NCBI RefSeq assembly: GCF_023343835.1
Contig: NC_064435.1
Span: forward strand, 56,644,134-56,708,133
Direction of reading: 5' to 3'
DNA length: 64,000 nucleotides
Source: Lagopus muta
Lineage: Eukaryota; Chordata; Aves; Galliformes; Phasianidae
Made by a program: the position numbers and the translations under genes. Below, piece after piece: positions 36,714-48,800 of this stretch; within the stretch, counting starts at the first letter, position 1, and each line of letters begins with the position of its first letter. Below the pieces are notes generated by a model. That model was given only the letters and a program-made list of their open reading frames with translations. It ran no database searches and was not told where the DNA came from.

Positions 36714-36959
36714 AAATAAAAAAAATTGTGGAAAGTTTATTCCAGCTTCTAAGCCAAATATGCCTGCGTTAAGTAGCTTTGTGTCTCTGCTCTCCCACCG
36801 ACACAGGCCAGCGTGGGGTGACACGATGCTATAGAGCACACTGCTGGGGCTGAGGATAGGCCAGGAGAAAGTTTCCCATGGCCAGGTCCAGGCAGGCCCG
36901 CGCAAGGCCAATACCAGCGGCTCGGGCAAGGCCTAACGCGAGGCCTTCCCAACAACGGA

Positions 36960-37480
36960 CTCCCTCTTCCCCGCCCCGCTCCGCCCCCGCTGCTGAGCCA
37001 CGGCCGGCACGCGATACAGGGCGGGGCGGCCGTAGGGTATTTAAGGCACGGAGGCGGAGCTGTGCCTTTCTGAGGGGAGCTGGTACGGCGTGAGGACGGT
37101 GAGCGGATGTGTTGGGCCGGGGGTCACGAGTGTCGGGGCGGCGCGGCTCGGTTCGGTTCGGCTGGCCGGCCGGACTGCCGGCGTGGCGGTGGGCCTTGCG
37201 CGGTGTCCCGCCTGCTATCTCGGCCCGGCCGCTCCCGCGGCCCTTCTCCGGGCGGCTCTCCGCGTGCCGCTCCTGCCTGCTCTGCCCGCTCTGCCCGCTC
37301 CTTCCCCCTAAGCGGCCGCGACCGAGTTTCTGTATCGCTCCGAGAACCTGGAGCGCGGACGGAGTCCTGCGGGCGGCCTCAGCCCGGAGGCGGGACCGCG
37401 GCGTGAGAGCAGGCAGTGCTCTGAGGGGCTGCGGGCCTCTCCCGGCGTGGCGCGGTGCTCTCACCTGGGTGCTGCCCTTC
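36960..37480 (+). promoter_or_regulatory. CNDP2: CpG-island promoter of CNDP2
   Basis: This GC-rich, CpG-rich block surrounds the first exon. GC boxes lie at about 36969-36990 (CCCCGCCCCGC, CCGCCCCCGC) and at 37021-37030. A TATA-like TATTTAAG lies at 37038-37045. About 25-30 nt further on, CCTTTCTG (about 37065-37072) is a pyrimidine-rich initiator candidate. The mix of a TATA-like box and CpG island suggests a focused start near 37066 with housekeeping-type expression. Confidence 0.7.
37066..37098 (+). other. CNDP2: CNDP2 noncoding exon 1 (5'UTR)
   Basis: The proposed start is the pyrimidine initiator near 37066. The donor is GACG|GTGAGC after 37098. It splices to 39723, adding 21 nt of 5'UTR before the ATG. 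The intron of about 2.6 kb contains a CR1 insertion and a 21-A run (39346-39366). The 5' end is approximate; the donor is well supported by the consensus. Confidence 0.6.
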
Positions 37481-37704
37481 CGTAGGGGTGAGGAGGGCAA
37501 AGCTGTCCGTGGTGCAAACGGTAGAATGCTTTGAAGAGGCATTTCAGTCCGTTTTCATTGTGTACAGAAGAAGAGGGCTGGTTCGATGCCTGCTGTGAAG
37601 GTGAAGTGCTGTTCTGCTGTAGCAACTGGTCACTGTGTTGTAGGGTGAGCGCAGTGGTGGTGCTCTTGATGACTTCTCTAAATCTGAATGGTATGGCAGT
37701 GGCG

Positions 37705-38573
37705 TGGAGTGTACTGTCAGCAAGTTTGCAGATGACATCAGGCTGCATGGTGCAATTGATACACCGGAGGGAGGGAAAACATCCAGAGGGACCTGAAGAA
37801 GTGGGCCCATGTGAACCTAATGAGTTTCAACAAGGCCAAAGTGCAGGGTGTTGCACTTGGATTGGGGCAGTTCTAGGTGTTTATACAGACTGGGGGAAGA
37901 TCCTGTTGAATGTAGTCCTGCGGAGAAGGACTTGGGGGTCCTGGTAGATGAGAAGCTGGATGAGGAGGCCATCTATAATTACATCCTGGGCTGCATTAAA
38001 AAAGGGGTGGCCAGCAGGGAGAGGGAGGTGATTGTCCCCTTCTGCTTGGCTCTTGTGAGGCCCCAGCTGGAGTACTGCATCCAGGCCTGGATTCCCCAGT
38101 ACAGGAAGGATGCAGAGCTCTTGGAGCAGGTCCAGAGGAGGGCCACTAAGATGATCAGAGGGTTGGAGCACCTCTCCTATGAGAAAAGGTTGAGGGAACT
38201 GGGCTTGTTTAACTTGGAGAAGAAAGGCTGTAGGGAGACCTCATTGTGGCCTTCCAGTACTTGAAGGAAGCATAGAAACAGGATGGGGTATGACTTGACA
38301 ACTGTGGATAGTGGTAGGACAAGGGTAATGGTTTTAAACTGAGACAGGGGAGGTTTAGTTTAGATATTAGGAGGAAGTTTCTCAGTCAGAGGTTGATGTA
38401 CTGGCACAGGTTCCCAAAGAGGCTGTGGATGCCCCATCCATGGAGGCATTCAAGGCCAGGCTGGATGTGGCTCTGGGCAGCCTGGTCTGCTGATTGGTGA
38501 CCCTGCACATAGCAGGGGCTGAAACTAGATGATCTTTGAAGTCCTTTTCAATGCAGGCCATTCTGTGAATCAT
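37705..38573 (+). repeat. CR1 LINE, about 0.87 kb, in CNDP2 intron 1
   Basis: It begins around CAGCAAGTTTGCAGATGACA (the LINE FADD region) and runs to the tail ATTCTGTGAATCAT. An open frame within it encodes the conserved C-terminal reverse-transcriptase motif [19 protein letters not shown] and [14 protein letters not shown]. It is 5'-truncated, contains deletions and cannot be autonomous. It lies in the sense orientation of CNDP2, starting about 600 nt downstream of exon 1. Confidence 0.93.
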
Positions 38574-39345
38574 ATGTGTGCTTTAGCTGCATGTAAGTAT
38601 GATGGCTTCTTTAGGGAAACTAGGCTGTGGTAGAAGGCAGTACTTCAGCTTGGCTGTGTCTGTGTAATCTTTTGAAAGGATTATAAGTTATCTCAGGCTT
38701 GGACCAGTTCATGATTTCTCCAGTGAGTAAAAGGACATCAGAGATTGGCGTGAATATGATCCTGTCTGACAGAAAATGCATTCTGTAAGTATCTTACAGA
38801 TCTGGGATAGTAGGATGTGCTGATATCCCAGTATACTGTCTGGGACAGCTTGGTGTAGTGTTCATTTGCTATGCAGAGCAGTCAGCTGTTCCAGAGATGA
38901 ACAGATATTTTAATGACTATCATACTTGTCTTGTGACTTCCACATAGAAGTAGAAAGGCCTAAGGGCTCTGTGTTAAGCTGACTAAACAAGCTCTTGAAT
39001 TGTAGCAGCTAGTGCTGCTGAACATACTTGCTTAGAGTAGCATGCAAATGTGGAGTTCTGCTTGTGGTCCAGGTGTGTTGGTTTCAGAGGCTGGATTGTA
39101 AAGCTCACTTTTTTCTGACTTGGAGCTGAGAAGGGAGAAGGTCTTGGATTTTTATCATATGAGCTTCAGGTGGCACAAAAAAAAACCCTACAAAAAGAAG
39201 GAAGTGGTAGTGCTGGACTAGTTCCTGGCTCTGCTGGGGCTGGTTTCTGTTCTTGTGATTTCACTCTGACCTCCTTTGGAAGTTTGAGTGGCAGGCTAGG
39301 ACTTTCTTAAACTGCCTGCTTTCAGTGCTCAGAGGAGGTCAGATT

Positions 39346-39366
39346 AAAAAAAAAAAAAAAAAAAAA
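39346..39366 (+). repeat. 21-A run in CNDP2 intron 1
   Basis: A homopolymer of 21 A's about 380 nt before the coding exon; no retroposon body is recognised upstream. Confidence 0.9.
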
Positions 39367-39722
39367 GCACTTAGTGAACTTAGCTATGTTCAAGGCTCAA
39401 GATGAACTCTTATAACAAAATACAACTTCAGAGAGTGTGTTTCATTTGAGTAGTGCTTATCCTGTGTTTCTTTAGTTAAGTACATGAGGCATCTCTACAG
39501 ACCAGCTTGCTCAGTTGTAACTCCCGCAGTTTGTTTGCAGAGAGGCAAAGACAGTGGTGTTCAAGTTGAACATGCTTTGGTCACTTTGTGATTTCTTAAG
39601 AGGGAATGGCTTCAAGTTTTACGTCTGTATGGCTTGATGTCTGGCATTAGCAGTTGAAAGTTGAAAGCCTTCTTTAGTGAAACCTCAGGAGGCTAAATTA
39701 TTTTTGTCACATAATTTTTCAG

Positions 39723-39803
39723 CAACAACATTCTGGTCAGAAGATGGCTGCTCTTGACACCCTCTTTAAATACATTGATGAACACCAAGACCTTTATGTT
39801 AAG
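39723..39803 (+). CDS. CNDP2: CNDP2 exon 2 (21 nt of 5'UTR plus residues 1-20)
   Basis: The acceptor TTTTTCAG ends at 39722. The start ATG is at 39744-39746 with A at -3 and G at +4. The exon ends GTTAAG|GTAAGT, phase 0. Confidence 0.93.
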
Positions 39804-42800
39804 GTAAGTTTTCTTTCACATTTGTGCTGTAGTACAGGCAGCTATGGGATACTGAAAGTTAAAAGGTGGCCAGCTTCAAGCTTGAGTTACACCAGTGTAG
39901 TGTGTCCAATAATGAAGTCAGGTAACTGGAAGGAGAGGGGTCAGGCAAAGGGTATGACTGGTTTGAGCAACTCCCAGACAAGAAATATGTGGTGTTCAGC
40001 TCTCACTGATCTCACTTGAAGAAAGAGCAAAGATGGTCTGATAGACACTAGTTGGTTCTGCTTGCTTGAGGAAAAGCAACCAGAGGCATAATGTGCACAA
40101 AATACCGTAGCCTTAAGTCTGCCTTCCTTATTTGCAGACTGTGCTAGGCTGGCAGTGGGGTGTAACTGTAGGAAAGTGAGATTTTTAGAGAGGTTTTGAG
40201 TGTGATATCAGTATTCTGTTATGCAGATAATGGAGCTGTTATGCAGATAATGGAGCTGATTTGCCTCAAGTTTAAGCTTTACTGATATTTCAGTCAATTT
40301 TAGTGTTGACAGTGCCTTCCATCCAATGCATGGTGAAAACTGTAGTTTTTCTGTCTTTCTGCAGCGGCTGGCTGAGTGGGTGGCAATCCAGAGTGTGTCA
40401 GCATGGCCAGAGAAGAGGGCTGAAATCAAACATATGATGCAAGTTGCTGCAAAGGATATTGAGAGACTTGGAGGCACAGCTCAACTTATGGATATTGGGA
40501 CACAAAAGGTATGTGAGCATCTGTCTTCTCAATAGAGTTCTTAAGCTGGTAAGATGTCTGCATGCAGAAGTGTGCTAGTTTCTGTAATTCCAGTAAGAAA
40601 GGTGCTCATACACTTCATACACTACAAAGAATCACTTAATGTTATTTACTAGGGCTACAGTTACAATGAAAGAGTAGTGTAGATAATCTTATATCCTTTT
40701 AGATGCTGGGAATACAAACTGCAGCATCTAGCAGGTATCCCATTGGCATGTAGCATGCTGTTTAGACCCTATTTGTGAAGGTGTTCCATTTTGCTTATTT
40801 AAACTATGTGAAAATTTCTGAAAAACTACTTGATTTCATTGTCAGACAAGAGGGATGTTCACATGAGAACTTGCTGTGATTTCTGATAAAGACAAGGACA
40901 TGGAGGTGCTGTAATCACCTATAGCAAGTGGGATCTGCCTACAAGTTGCAGTCTGCTGGCCAGATTTATCTAGCAGCCAAGTGATATGCACAGTGCAATG
41001 TCTGCCTGAAGGCTGAGCTGCACAGGGCTGGGGATACTTGGGCTTTTAGATGGGTTACTAATTCTTTGGTGTATGAGTATCTTCTGGACTAGATCACTAC
41101 AGGAGCCTTGTGAGTTGCGACCTAGAAAAGCAGCAGTCTAATGAGACATGGGGTAAAGTCCTTCTGCAGTCTTAAGCTTCATGTTAAGAACCTTTATCAT
41201 GAAAAGTCTTGGGGCCATACCAGTTAAGCATATCGTTACATGTTGGGCTGTGTGTTAAATCTTTTTAAATACTGATTGAACGTGAACAGAGCATCTGCAA
41301 AGAAAAATGTGATTCTTAACAACAGGCAGGTTTTGTCCCTTGGGCCCATAGACTGTAGAGATGATACTGATTAAAGTTTCAGGTCTTCTGAAAGTCTTCT
41401 AAATAATTCTTTCAGAAGGGTATTACACTTATTAAAATATTGCACTTGTCACTTGCCACATAGAGATGGATGCTTGAGAATGAACATATTCCTAACTTTC
41501 AGCTGTCTGGATTGCTTTTTCACGTGAGAAATGTGGTGCTGAGAATAATTTCATCCTAGGGAACAATCCAGTTGATCTGCTCCTTTGAAGTTCCCAGTCA
41601 CTCTGTTACGCAGAATGAGTCCCATGCTGAAGTTGTTAGATGAGCACTGTGATAGTGGCATTCAAAATGGAGTTGTACTGCAGCATCTGAATTTCAGAAG
41701 ATGGTTATTGTAATTGGTACTAATGTCTGCAGGGTGAAATCTATGCCTACCAGAGGATTCTCTGAGCAGTTCTTGCATCTGGCAACTTGAATACACTTAT
41801 TTGTAGCACTGCAAATTCCAGCAAGACAGCTTGCGACTTCTTGCCTCATCTTGAGGGGAAGAATTAACTCAATTAACTTCAATTAACTCACTGAGACAAA
41901 CTTGCTCTGTTCGTTAGTGTTACTTTCTTGGGAGGTAAGAACTATTGCTTGTACAGCAATGAAGAAGAGTGTAAAGCAATTGGCCAAGTTGCCTGACCCA
42001 ACTGAAGTTTACTGCTGTACAGCAATTTGTACTAGTTACTGTAACTTCTTGCAATATTGTTTTAATCTCTTAAAGCTGCTATTGGCCAGGGACCTTGCAG
42101 CCAGCTGATAAAAATCTGAACTTAGAGCCCAGAAGTGATATCTGATGCTGCTTTTGATCTGCTGAACAGTTTCTAGGCATATGTTCACCAATATGGACTT
42201 AAGTGCTGACTGAGAATAGCATGTGGTAATTGCTTATGGGTTACTCCAAGGAACTAGGCTAATTTAGCTTTATCAGCACTGCCCTGCCATTCACTTAAAA
42301 GTGTAGGCTAGTATGGAGAAATAGAGCTGTTAAAGAAAGACCTTATGTGAACATAGGCATGTTTTACTTGGTGATTTCAGTGTCAGGAAATCACTGTCAC
42401 GAGATCTGTACTGTGGACAGGATGAAAGTGCAATGACAAGCAGTGCAGAATACTCTGAATGGAGTTCAGTACTGATGCTGAGGTAAGCATTAGATATGGC
42501 AGTTTGGCATGCAGATAGCTTGCTCTGCTAAAATCTAATGTAGGAGTGTTTAACATTTCTGAGCTTGGAAACACTGACTCTTTCTCAGACTTGTACGGAA
42601 TTCTTTTCTGACATGATTCTGTGATGCTTTCACAGACACATTCTGCTTCATTTAGTCAGGTTAAGTAGCTTAGTTTTGTTTCTCTGTCTGTAGAGGTTAT
42701 GAGGTTAGGGGTGTAGTGTTAAAGTCATTCATTTATGTGATGTAATTGTGTCACTGACATTCTATATTGTGTTTTAAAAAAAAACTCCTGCCACCTTTTT

Positions 42801-45800
42801 TAGCTGCCTGATGGATCAGAGATCCCTCTACCTCCAATTATTCTGGGAAAGCTTGGCTCAGATCCACACAAAAAGACTGTATGTGTGTATGGCCACCTAG
42901 ATGTTCAGCCAGCAGCACTGGAGGACGGCTGGGACAGTGAACCCTTTACACTGGTAGAAAGAGATGGTAAGAGCACTGACTTCAGAAATGGAGCTTTTAT
43001 TTAGCTGGTATTCCTTAATTATTCTAGAGTCATACCCTCAATAGGAAGGGAGAACACTTAATGTAACTGAAAAGATGCAGGGGAAAGTAGTCGACAATAG
43101 AGATAAAATTTCAGCTGCTCTTAGTTTTTTTTTTTTTTATTTAAGTTGTGCCTACATGCTCTCCTCTCTGTAACTACAATGAAGTTATAACTGTTGCCCT
43201 CAATGGTTAAAAACAAAACAACTTGTCAGAAACCTTCTGTGTGCTAGTTTTGTACCTTTCAGAACTTGCAGCCTGAGAGGTCATGCCAGACTGAGATTTT
43301 GAACCACTGCAGGGGGCAGTATCTCAACACTACTTCCTTACTTCTGGAGAGGGAGGAGCAATACAGCAACCTGCATGGTTTGCTTTGTATACTGTGCTCC
43401 AGTGAGTACACAAGCTTTTTGAGAGAGCCAGTACCCAGAGAAGTGTTCATCTCCAGTAATGGGGGTGAAAAAAATCATGCAGTAAGTTATGTTTAAACAA
43501 CATGTTTCCTGTAGCCAAGCGGAAAGTAAAACCTGAAAAAAAAAATTTCTTGTATTGCATAAGCATTAATCATTCCCAAGAAGTGTTTGTGGTAACTGGT
43601 ATTTGTAGCAGGGCACTAGGTCATAGGTAGCAGAATCAAAATTAAAAGATTAGATTGTTATCCCATAGTAAAAGCTAGACTTGCCTCAGGCAGTGGCTTA
43701 TCTCTGTGCAGCCTGGCAGTGTAGGTGTTGTATTCCCCAATGGCTCCTTACCTTGCAGCCTCTGGTATGGTCTGGTGCTGTGGTTATACAGCTTAGGGGT
43801 TGTAGCCAGTACTTAGGAGTTGCAACAATATCTGCCTCTGATCCCACTGCCGCTTCCTGGGACTTTCTATTGCCTGTAGAACTTCTCTGACTAGCTTTCT
43901 GGTATTCAGGAAACTGGTTGCTATTCAAGTCTTATTCTTCAAATAAAGAATTATTGAATCAATGCTGGTTAAGTTTCTATTAAAAGGAGATGGATTGTTT
44001 CTATATGTTTACTGATGTAATTGTAGAAAATGGTATTAATGGAAAGGGTATGGAAATAAATTAGTCCAAGGCAGTTGCATCTCTTCTAGGCTTTTTTGTT
44101 CTACCCAGGGAGCAGCTCATGGAAGAGGTGGGGTAGCTCTGAAGGTGAATTAACTACTGCAGTACCTACCCCACTGCATGAGTGTATGAAGTAGGATAAT
44201 AAAACTGCTATTTCAGAAGGATCTCAATAAGAAAGTTAGTGTAAGTGGCGCTAAAAAGCTTATCCAGAAGGATATTTTCTTCTACAATGAAGAGATGACA
44301 AACTTCATTCTAATTTTCTGTTCTGGTTAATTTGCCTGATTTCTGCAGGAAAGCTGTATGGGAGAGGATCAACAGATGACAAAGGTCCAGTGCTTGCCTG
44401 GCTGAATGCCTTGGAGGCTTATCAGAAAACTAATCAGGTGTGTGCCCAGAATGTATTCTGTTGTTTTTGCATACAGCTGAGTCTAGCAATAAATGTTAGC
44501 CAAGCCACAAGCCTTTCTGAGACCTGTTTGTTCAGCTGATTGAAGGAATGATGCAACAGTCCTGTAAATTTCCTAACTTCCTGGTAGAACTGAATTGACT
44601 TGCTGACCAGCTGGTTTTGTAGATGGCTTGGATTGCACTTAAAACATTTTTGCTTTAAAGAAATACGTAGGAAGGAAAATATATATGCAGTCATCTGGAG
44701 TAGGAGTAATAATTGACTTGCATGAAGGCATGTCAAATTAGCCTGGCCTTCAGCAAAGCTTAATGTCTCACTGCCACTGAATTCTAAGAAAAGATTAACA
44801 TGGTATCACGAACTTGGGAGCTTTCCTGTTTCTGTGAAAGAAAAAGTGCAATCAGAAATAAAGTAGTTATCTTGAGCTATCTTGTAAGACTGATTATTAC
44901 TGGGAAAAGAGCTAGCAATTCTCTAGTGCTTCTAGAATATGGTAGGCTGGTCAGACAAGGTAGCTCTGACTTGTCCTGTAGCAGGCAATTTTTATGCTTT
45001 ACTAATTTTTCTAGTCCTGTGATTTACCTCTGGCAGCTGTTCTGTTGCTTTTCCACAGTTAAGAGGATTAGGAACCAGTTGGTCTAGTGCTTAGTTAAAA
45101 CTTTTTTGAAGAGTTTGGATTCCATCAAATGAAAGGTAGCACAAGTGCTTTTGATTTAAGTGCATCTGTACTTTGTAAAACAGACTTTGAATATAATTAA
45201 TGTATTCAGCCTCTGTAGAACTAAGCTACCCTTGTACTTTTTAGTTATGTGATAGATGTAAAATTACTGGTCACTGAAGGAATTGAATGTTTTCCTATAC
45301 TTAATCTGTTCTTGTTCATTTTCAAAGGAATTTCCAGTAAATATTAAGTTCTGCCTAGAGGGTATGGAGGAATCGGGGTCAGAAGGCCTTGATGAACTGA
45401 TTTTTGCTCAGCGTGATGCTTTCTTCAAAGATGTGGATTACATTTGCATTTCTGACAACTACTGGCTAGGCAAGAATAAACCTTGTATCACCTATGGCTT
45501 GAGGGGTATTTGCTACTACTTCATAGAGGTAAGTTCTGAAATACAAGGCCAGGCTAGTACTATTGAGCTAAATTTTCTATTAGAAAATCCAGGTTTTTCA
45601 AGCCAATAGGTTTTCTTCAGAAATGATAGGACTGACTGGGTAGATAGAACAGGTTCTACCATAATAATCTGAATAATTCCTTTCAGTATCCTATATGATA
45701 TTTGGACAGAAGGGTTAACTTTCAGCTATCCAAGAGCTTCACTGGAAGGTTATCTCTTGGCATGTATCTTCATCCAGATACTTCTGTGAGTCAAGAAGTC

Positions 45801-48800
45801 ACCTCTGAAGTCTCCAGGATTGGGACAGTCAGTAGTAGGAGGTTGCATAGGAGCTTCCTATTGCACTGACAAAGCAATAGGAAGCATATCTGCTCAAATG
45901 CACTACAACTGAATGGTCAGCTTTCAAAAACAGATGCATTCTCAAAATACATGCAACAAAAATCTAGGATAGAAATCTATGCAATTTTCATTGTTTTGAT
46001 GTTAAAATTAACCTGAATCTCATAATTCATCTCTAACCAGGTAGAATGCAGTGACAAAGATCTTCACTCTGGAGTTTATGGTGGTTCAATACATGAGGCC
46101 ATGACGGATCTCATTGCTTTAATGGGTAAGAAAAAGCAAATTTCAGTGAATGCATCTAAAGTGGGAGGAAGCCCCATTAAAGCATTCCTAAGCACTGGTT
46201 ACACTCCATTTGTTATGGAGAGCCCATGAAGCTGGGCTTACCAGTATAAGTGTAAAATAGAGTGATACCTTAGATACAGAAACAGTGAAGAAGGTCTATC
46301 CTAGCTTCTCTTAAAACCTTGTACATTTCTGTGCTAGTTTAATCAGCTCTTCCTGCAAACTCCCTGCAAGCTATGGATGCCATATTGAGCTCCTTGAGCA
46401 GTCCTATCTTCAAACAGCCAGTTCAGGTTTTTGGATAGCTGCAAAATCCATCGGTGCCCTTTAAGTTTTGTGGAAAAGACCCTGGGAGGTGGAGAGCAGT
46501 TTCATTACACTTACACATATTTTCAGAAGACTGACTGCTACTTCCCACAGAAACTGTTCCCCCATAATGGCATTTATTTCTTCTGGTTAAATCCTGATCT
46601 GAAGTGCTTTCTGTTTACAGGTTCTCTCATAGACAAGAAAGGGAAAATCCTCATTCCAGGCATTAATGAAGCAGTGGCATCCGTTACTGATGAGGAGCTG
46701 GCCATTTATGAGAAAATTGATTTTGACCTAGAAGAATATGCGAAAGATGTAGGAGCAACAAAACTATTGCATGATACAAAGGTATACTGTACTCCTGCAT
46801 GCCCTGGTTAGCTTGTAAGTTCAGACATACTGTACAGTTAATTGTATACTTAATACTAGCAGTTCCTCTACAAAGCATGCGCTTGGAAACTTTGTCTAGG
46901 TTGTCCTGTATTTAAAGCAAGCAGTCTAGGCAGTATTAAAGCTGCTCCTAAGTTGTTCCTTACTCACGTGTAAATAGCATTTCAAACTTGTATGGAACTT
47001 TCCTATCTAATGCTGTCCTCTTAAAGCTAGATAAGAACAGTTAGCACAAGAGAAATGTTTCCTGGAGTCAAATACTATGTCTGCACTAAGCATCTGACTT
47101 AATGAATCTTTGTAGAAAGTTCAATGGGTTGTCTGAAACTTAGTTTCTTATGTAGTTGAATCTTCTCATTAGGTAAGAAAACAGTTTAACTGTGATCTTA
47201 AGGTTGACATGCAGAACATCTTTCTGGTCTTAGCAAGCAAGGACCTTTCTGTAGGCTGCTGAAATCTTTGGCCAGGCTCAAGTTCAGTATATGCATGTCT
47301 TTTGTTTCTCAAATCTTCATCCCATGAGTTCTCTAAGTGAATGCCAGAAAATACAAGGTACAAGTAGTATATACAAATGTTTAAAATCTGAGCTATAGAT
47401 GTAAATCTATGATAACATGCTGAAGGAAGTGTTGTAAAAGACAAGTTTACACGTGCAGGTCTGTCTTTTCTCCTGGTAGTATCAGGAGAGGACTTCAGAC
47501 TGAACTGAAGTAGCTGTAAGTAACAATTTTATATGCTCAGTGTTGTTTCTACATGCAGGAGTTTATACCAACTGAGAGCACACAGACTTTATTGTTTAGT
47601 CTTTCTCTATAAAGTAATGGATGAAATATAACTTGTATATAAGGAGTTGGCATGGTGCCCTTCACTTAAGGTACTAAAACTGTTCTGTCTTAGCTAGACT
47701 GAAATCCTGGTGTAATTCATGGAGAGAATTCAAAGTTAATGTGTGCAGGAGATGTTTTGAGGCTAAAGGGAGATGAGAAGGCTTGTAAATCTCCAGGTGA
47801 GGAACTGCATGCTCGAAAGTTTTGAGAAGTGATAGTTCTGCTCAAGAATAGAGGCAGTCTGTACCTGGCACCAATTTGGCATTAAAGCCCACAAAATTAA
47901 GTCTCCCTAACCTCTGCAGTGTAATTCAGCTTTGAGTTACTGTAGTTGTCTGCCCAGGACACAAATGTGTTGAATTCACAGCGTCCAGTGTACTGAACTG
48001 TGTCCAAGGCTACAAGGAGGAAATGTGTATCTGAAATGGCCTTGTGATGGTAGGTAGTAGTGCTCATGTCAGTGACCTTGGAGTTCAGTCAGTTTAATAC
48101 AGCTGGTACTGTCAACAGCTAAAGGAGGAGCATGCTGTGTGCCTCAGTTGGCAGCAGTGAGGCTTTTATGAAGTTTCTGATCTTTGTTAGTGTGTGACTC
48201 AGTATTGAAGACATGTGCCTGACTTAATGCTGTGGGGACCAGAACTTACAGTGTGCTTCTTATTGTGCTTGAGCATCTTTATAAATGTATTTGTATTCTT
48301 TTCAGAAGCAGAATGGGCATGTCCAGTAAGTTCTGCAGAACTAGGTGAAAGCCAAACTAGAGTTACTGAAAAATCTCTGTAGTTGCTGAAAGCCAGCTCT
48401 TCTATTTAAATGTGCTTAATAGAATTGTTGGTTTCTGTTTGCAATTGAGTGGTCTTGGTTGAGGTGCACTTCTCCATGTCGGAGAGCAAAGCACTGTTCT
48501 TTGCAAGTCTTTAATAGAGCTCCCCCAAGTCAATCTCATCATCTGTCAAAATTTGATGTGACCTTACATTTATTCCTTTGCTTCTACAGAGAGATATCCT
48601 TATGCATAGATGGAGATATCCTTCCTTGTCTCTCCATGGAATTGAAGGAGCCTTCTCAGCCTCTGGAGCCAAGACTGTGATTCCTAGGAAAGTGATTGGC
48701 AAGTTCTCGATCAGACTTGTGCCAAACATGACTCCTGAAGAGGTCACCAACAATGTATGTTGAGATGGATTAATGATCTCTAAAAGCCTCTCACCTTCTT

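Larger units (their letters stand above)
23100..36950. other. Intergenic region between the divergent DIPK1C and CNDP2 promoters
   Basis: About 14 kb without a recognisable exon. It contains five CR1 fragments in both orientations, A- and T-rich runs around 33.1-33.2 kb, short AT dinucleotide runs near 35.87 and 36.68 kb, and AT-rich unique stretches (notably 26.4-26.95 kb) that look like candidate regulatory sequence. Enhancers for either gene could lie here, but the sequence alone does not show them. Confidence 0.65.

Noticed and set aside
36829-37542. 237-residue minus-strand frame across the CNDP2 promoter
   Set aside because: A GC-rich shadow of the CpG island with Arg/Pro/Ala-rich composition and no domain.
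37848-38264. 138-residue plus frame resembling a protein gene
   Set aside because: It is the C-terminal reverse-transcriptase remnant of a CR1 LINE, not a host gene.
45283-45609. CNDP2 exon 6 as an independent 108-residue gene starting at 45283
   Set aside because: The first residues and the tail are intron read-through; the exon limits are fixed by AAAG|GAATTT and GAG|GTAAGT.
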